A stretch of 8,039 bases of DNA. Origin: Bryobacterales bacterium. Its GTDB lineage: Bacteria > Acidobacteriota > Terriglobia > Bryobacterales > Bryobacteraceae. Location: contig DNFG01000297.1 of the NCBI GenBank assembly GCA_003487005.1, positions 1,268-9,306 of the forward strand, in the 5' to 3' direction. Shown in pieces: positions 6,553 to 8,039 of this stretch. The notes under the pieces were generated by a model. It searched no databases and was not told the DNA's origin. It worked only from the letters and a program-made list of their open reading frames with translations. Position numbers and translations under genes: made by a program. Every line of letters begins with the position of its first letter. The stretch's first letter is position 1.

Positions 6553-6579
6553 TTGCTGAATGCGAAATCGTGCTACTCT
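6553..6579 (+). promoter_or_regulatory. Candidate promoter of the PEP-CTERM gene
   Basis: TGCTACTCT (6571-6579) is an extended -10 box. A weak -35-like TTGCTG is at 6553-6558, with a short 15-base spacer. Transcription would begin near 6586, just before the leader hairpin. A GG-N10-GC pattern at 6550-6563 superficially fits a sigma-54 element, but only the invariant GG and GC match well. PEP-CTERM genes in some other bacteria are sigma-54 dependent, so it is mentioned as a weak alternative. Confidence 0.35.
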
Positions 6580-6590
6580 GTCAACAACTC

Positions 6591-6607
6591 GCGGACCTTG
6601 GGTCCGC
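6591..6607 (+). promoter_or_regulatory. 5'-leader hairpin of the PEP-CTERM gene
   Basis: GCGGACC (6591-6597) and GGTCCGC (6601-6607) pair perfectly around the loop TTG. The hairpin lies at the predicted 5' end of the transcript, 22 bases before the ATG and upstream of the ribosome-binding site GGAG (6618-6621), so it would leave initiation free and may protect the mRNA end. It could also be a DNA operator just downstream of the start point. Confidence 0.5.
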
Positions 6608-6629
6608 AGTCTGAAACGGAGAAACACAC

Positions 6630-7313
6630 ATGTACCGACTCAAGCCCTTGCGGGTCTTTTTGCTTTCCGCACTGGTGCTGGCTCCTGCCAGCGCGGCGGT
6701 CATTGGCATCAGCAGTCCTGCCAGCATGACGGTGACCGACACGATTGACTGGGGCGCGATTGGCCCGGATAACACGATGACAGCCAGTTCGTTCAACATC
6801 CAGACGACCGGGGGCGCGACCGTGACGGTGTCGAACCTCGATCTCGATATCGGGAACATGTTCCGCCAGGAGCAGTCTGGCAGTTGGTCTGGCAACTTCA
6901 GTCCCGGCGATGCCGTGCTGTTCTTGTATGGGGAGGACGCCCCGCTGACCCTCGCCTTCGCCTCGCCGGTTGCGGCGGTGGGGGCGAACATCCAAGGCAA
7001 TGAGTACGGACCCTTCGAAGGCACCATCTCGGTGTATGGGATTGGGAACAATCTGCTTGGGTCCTACACGCGGACTGGCGACTCGAACGGTGCTGGCGAT
7101 GGGTCCGCGATCTTTCTGGGGATGGTGAGCGACGGGGTGGACATCTATTTTGCCCGCTTCTCCATTGAGCGTGCGGATTATCTTGACTTCGGCATCAATC
7201 AGGTGCTTCTGGGCGGGGAGGGGTCTGCTTCGGCGCCGATTCCCGAGCCTTCGACGTGGGCGTTGCTGGGGGCAGGTTTGGGCTGGGTGGTTTACCGCCG
7301 CGGCCGCGCTTAA
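6630..7313 (+). CDS. PEP-CTERM sorting-domain protein, secreted/surface
   Basis: This is a 227-residue exported protein. It starts with a signal peptide (MYRLKPLRVFLLSALVLAPA, cleavage predicted near ASA-A at about 23). The mature part of about 180 residues is rich in Gly, Ser, Thr, Asn and Asp, without cysteine, and likely all-beta. The C-terminus is the sorting signal PIPEPSTWALLGAGLGWVVY followed by RRGRA: PEP motif at 205-207, one membrane helix, then a basic tail. Such proteins are processed by an exosortase (EpsH/XrtA family) and exported with exopolysaccharide; no exosortase is in the window. The central domain, containing FASPVAAVGANIQGNEYGPF, resembles the beta-sandwich part of many short PEP-CTERM proteins with no known function. 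The ATG has GGAG eight bases upstream. Base composition is more balanced than in neighbouring genes. Confidence 0.9.
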   Translation: MYRLKPLRVFLLSALVLAPASAAVIGISSPASMTVTDTIDWGAIGPDNTMTASSFNIQTTGGATVTVSNLDLDIGNMFRQEQSGSWSGNFSPGDAVLFLYGEDAPLTLAFASPVAAVGANIQGNEYGPFEGTISVYGIGNNLLGSYTRTGDSNGAGDGSAIFLGMVSDGVDIYFARFSIERADYLDFGINQVLLGGEGSASAPIPEPSTWALLGAGLGWVVYRRGRA

Positions 7314-7321
7314 TTTCGAGC

Positions 7322-7345
7322 AGGGGGCGGCGGGCCGCCCCCTTT
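7322..7345 (+). terminator. Intrinsic terminator after the PEP-CTERM gene
   Basis: AGGGGGCGGC (7322-7331) and GCCGCCCCCT (7334-7343) form a perfect 10-bp, almost all-G/C stem around GG. In practice the loop would open to four bases. It begins nine bases after the stop codon and is followed by a short T run. The T-tract is short but stem strength and position are convincing. Confidence 0.8.
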
Positions 7346-7370
7346 GTCGCGTCCGGATTGCCATCTTCCG

Positions 7371-7408
7371 TCCCCTCCCCTCCTTCTGATCTCCTCCCCT
7401 TCTTCTTT
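7371..7408 (+). other. Polypyrimidine tract upstream of blaI
   Basis: Across these 38 bases only positions 7388-7389 are purines on the plus strand; the rest is C/T in runs such as TCCCCTCCCCT. It lies between the terminator and the blaI promoter. I see no gene or known site in it. Such tracts can form triplex-like structure or act as binding regions, but nothing here shows a function. Confidence 0.5.
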
Positions 7409-7431
7409 ATCCAGGCGTGGTCATTTTTTAG

Positions 7432-7460
7432 TTGACAGGCACGCGCAGATCGGTTAGTTT
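7432..7460 (+). promoter_or_regulatory. sigma-70 type promoter of the blaI-M56 operon
   Basis: A perfect -35 TTGACA (7432-7437) is followed after 17 bases by a weak -10 TAGTTT (7455-7460). The predicted start point is near 7467, about 20 bases before the ATG. A weak -10 overlapped by a dyad is what one expects of a repressor-controlled promoter. Confidence 0.65.
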
Positions 7461-7485
7461 TTTAGCAGAGGACGAAAAAACCAAC
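7453..7485. promoter_or_regulatory. Dyad over the blaI -10/start region, candidate autoregulatory operator
   Basis: Arms 7453-7463 (GTTAGTTTTTT) and 7475-7485 (AAAAAACCAAC) are complementary at 10 of 11 positions around an 11-base centre containing AGAGGA. The left arm covers the -10 box and the right arm ends at the base before the ATG. TTTTTTAG also occurs directly repeated at 7424-7431 and 7458-7465, 34 bases apart, bracketing the -35. Because the left arm lies upstream of the predicted start point, an operator for BlaI is more likely than an RNA hairpin. It does not match the staphylococcal TACA-TGTA operator. Confidence 0.4.
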
Positions 7486-7881
7486 ATGTCAAACGGAACG
7501 CCATTGCACCAGAAGCTGTCGCGGCGGGAGCGGCAGATTATGGATGTTTTGTTCAAGTTGGGGCGGGGGACGGCGAACGAGATTCTGGCGGCGATGCCGG
7601 ATCCGCCGAGTAATTCGGCGGTGCGGACGCATTTGCGGACGTTGCTGGAGAAGGGGCATGTGAAGCAGGAGGCGGAGGACTTGCGGTATGTGTACCGTCC
7701 GGCGGTGCGTCCGGCGGAGGCGCGGCGGTCGGCGCTGCAACACCTGGTGGACACGTTTTTCGGGGGATCGGCGGGGGCGGCGGCAGCGGCGCTGCTGGAT
7801 GAGCGTTCGGCGAACCTGCCGGGCGAGGAGTTGGACCGGCTGACGGAGATCATCGAGAAGGCGCGAAAGGACGGCAAGTGA
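7486..7881 (+). CDS. blaI: BlaI/MecI/CopY-family transcriptional repressor
   Basis: This is a 131-residue winged-helix repressor of the penicillinase-repressor family. In characterised systems the BlaI/MecI dimer blocks beta-lactamase or cell-wall genes until a membrane M56 peptidase (BlaR1/MecR1) triggers its cleavage. The wing-helix domain runs from LSRRERQIMDVLFKLGRGTA through the recognition-helix region NSAVRTHLRTLLEKGHV to the wing YVYRPAV. A C-terminal dimerisation region follows (LQHLVDTFFGG...LDRLTEIIEKARK). The ATG at 7486 is preferred: it gives the usual N-terminus, whereas an upstream in-frame start at 7432 lies inside the -35 box. The stop overlaps the next gene by one base (TGATG). 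Codons end mostly in G, unlike the C-ending genes on the minus strand. Confidence 0.93.
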   Translation: MSNGTPLHQKLSRRERQIMDVLFKLGRGTANEILAAMPDPPSNSAVRTHLRTLLEKGHVKQEAEDLRYVYRPAVRPAEARRSALQHLVDTFFGGSAGAAAAALLDERSANLPGEELDRLTEIIEKARKDGK

Positions 7882-8039
7882 TGGAACTCCTGCCGTGGGT
7901 CGCGAAATCGACGTTGCTGCTGGCGCTGGCGTTTGCGGCGGTGGTGGTGTTGCGGAAGGGGTCGGCGGATTTGCGGCATCTGGTGTGGCGGGGGGGGGTT
8001 GCGGGGGGGGGGGGGGGGGGGCCGGGGCCCCGGCCCCCC
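7881..8039 (+). CDS. M56-family (BlaR1/MecR1-like) peptidase, N-terminal fragment cut by contig end
   Basis: The gene starts at the ATG overlapping the blaI stop by one base. The first 37 residues are typical of an acidobacterial M56 membrane peptidase: MELLPWVAKSTLLLALAF begins the first membrane helix, followed by VVVLRKGSADLRHLVWR, the conserved loop leading to the second helix. Members carry an HExxH zinc site in a cytoplasm-facing loop and act as sensors that inactivate the partner BlaI; that part is not in the window. From about 7991 the reading becomes poly-Gly/Pro from a G run and should not be trusted as protein. Confidence 0.8.
   Translation, partial: MELLPWVAKSTLLLALAFAAVVVLRKGSADLRHLVWRGGVAGGGGGGPGPRPP
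7991..8039. repeat. Poly-G run and perfect G/C palindrome at the contig end (probable artefact)
   Basis: From 7990 the sequence becomes almost only G, with 19 consecutive G at 8003-8021. It ends in a 24-base perfect palindrome of G and C (8016-8039, centre between 8027 and 8028). It replaces the expected codons of the second membrane segment of the M56 protein with Gly and Pro. A homopolymer plus fold-back at the very end points to a sequencing or assembly artefact rather than genomic sequence. Confidence 0.8.

Larger units (their letters stand above)
6413..6629. other. Divergent intergenic region between mazG and the PEP-CTERM gene
   Basis: These 217 bases separate two divergent transcripts. 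The mazG-proximal half (to about 6480) is G-rich on the plus strand like the coding DNA next to it. The half near the PEP-CTERM gene is markedly more AT-rich and holds its likely promoter and leader hairpin. I see no coding sequence with family features in either direction. Confidence 0.6.

Noticed and set aside
6549..6563. sigma-54 (-24/-12) promoter before the PEP-CTERM gene
   Set aside because: GG-N10-GC spacing is right but flanking bases match poorly; kept only as a weak alternative to the extended -10 promoter.
6573..7364. Minus-strand frame of 263 residues opposite the PEP-CTERM gene
   Set aside because: It crosses the terminator and promoter of the PEP-CTERM gene and has no recognisable motif, while the plus-strand protein has a signal peptide and sorting signal.
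7453..7485. RNA hairpin or thermosensor-like structure in the blaI leader
   Set aside because: The left arm overlaps the -10 box and would not be in the transcript if the predicted start near 7467 is right; a DNA operator fits better.

Overview
The window is about 8 kb of GC-rich bacterial DNA. It looks like a complete draft or metagenomic contig, because both ends carry signs of assembly or amplification trouble. The central gene content fits an Acidobacteriota genome, probably close to Bryobacter/Solibacter. This is inferred from a PEP-CTERM surface protein, a BlaI-type repressor followed directly by an M56 peptidase, an acidobacterial-style TolC protein and TGCTAC-type extended -10 boxes. 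No rRNA, tRNA, CRISPR or transposase is visible.

Layout. (1) Positions 1 to about 466 are an antisense internal fragment of lipB (octanoyltransferase) whose protein looks actinobacterial. (2) It is butted head-to-head against a TolC-family outer-membrane factor without its N-terminus (about 470-1723, +). The forward frame reads straight through the join, so an automatic caller would report one false 564-residue protein. (3) A minus-strand block follows: a small unknown protein (1720-2046) and an SDR oxidoreductase (2090-2821). (4) Next comes a tight minus-strand operon, in transcription order mazG (6412-5609), a COG3375-type GNAT acyltransferase, an N-succinylamino acid racemase/OSBS-family enzyme and an EamA transporter (ending 2882). 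Each gene overlaps the next by 19, 25 and 4 bases. A 15-bp inverted repeat sits on the eamA stop codon. (5) A divergent promoter region (6413-6629) separates mazG from a plus-strand PEP-CTERM protein (6630-7313) that ends in a strong terminator. (6) A BlaI/MecI repressor (7486-7881) has its own promoter and dyad, and overlaps by one base a truncated M56/BlaR1-like gene. (7) The last ~50 bases decay into a poly-G run and a perfect G/C palindrome.

How the genes work together. The GNAT plus N-succinylamino acid racemase pair matches the known Geobacillus route, in which D-amino acids are N-succinylated, racemised and (by an M20 enzyme not present here) desuccinylated to L-amino acids. Translational coupling to a DMT-family transporter and to the housekeeping nucleotide pyrophosphohydrolase MazG gives an unusual four-gene cassette and is the most interesting biology in the window. 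BlaI and the M56 peptidase form the usual repressor/sensor pair for cell-wall or protease-signalled induction. Third-position G/C bias follows the DNA strand rather than gene direction: the plus strand is C-rich through tolC and G-rich from about 2880 to the end, so its polarity switches inside the window.
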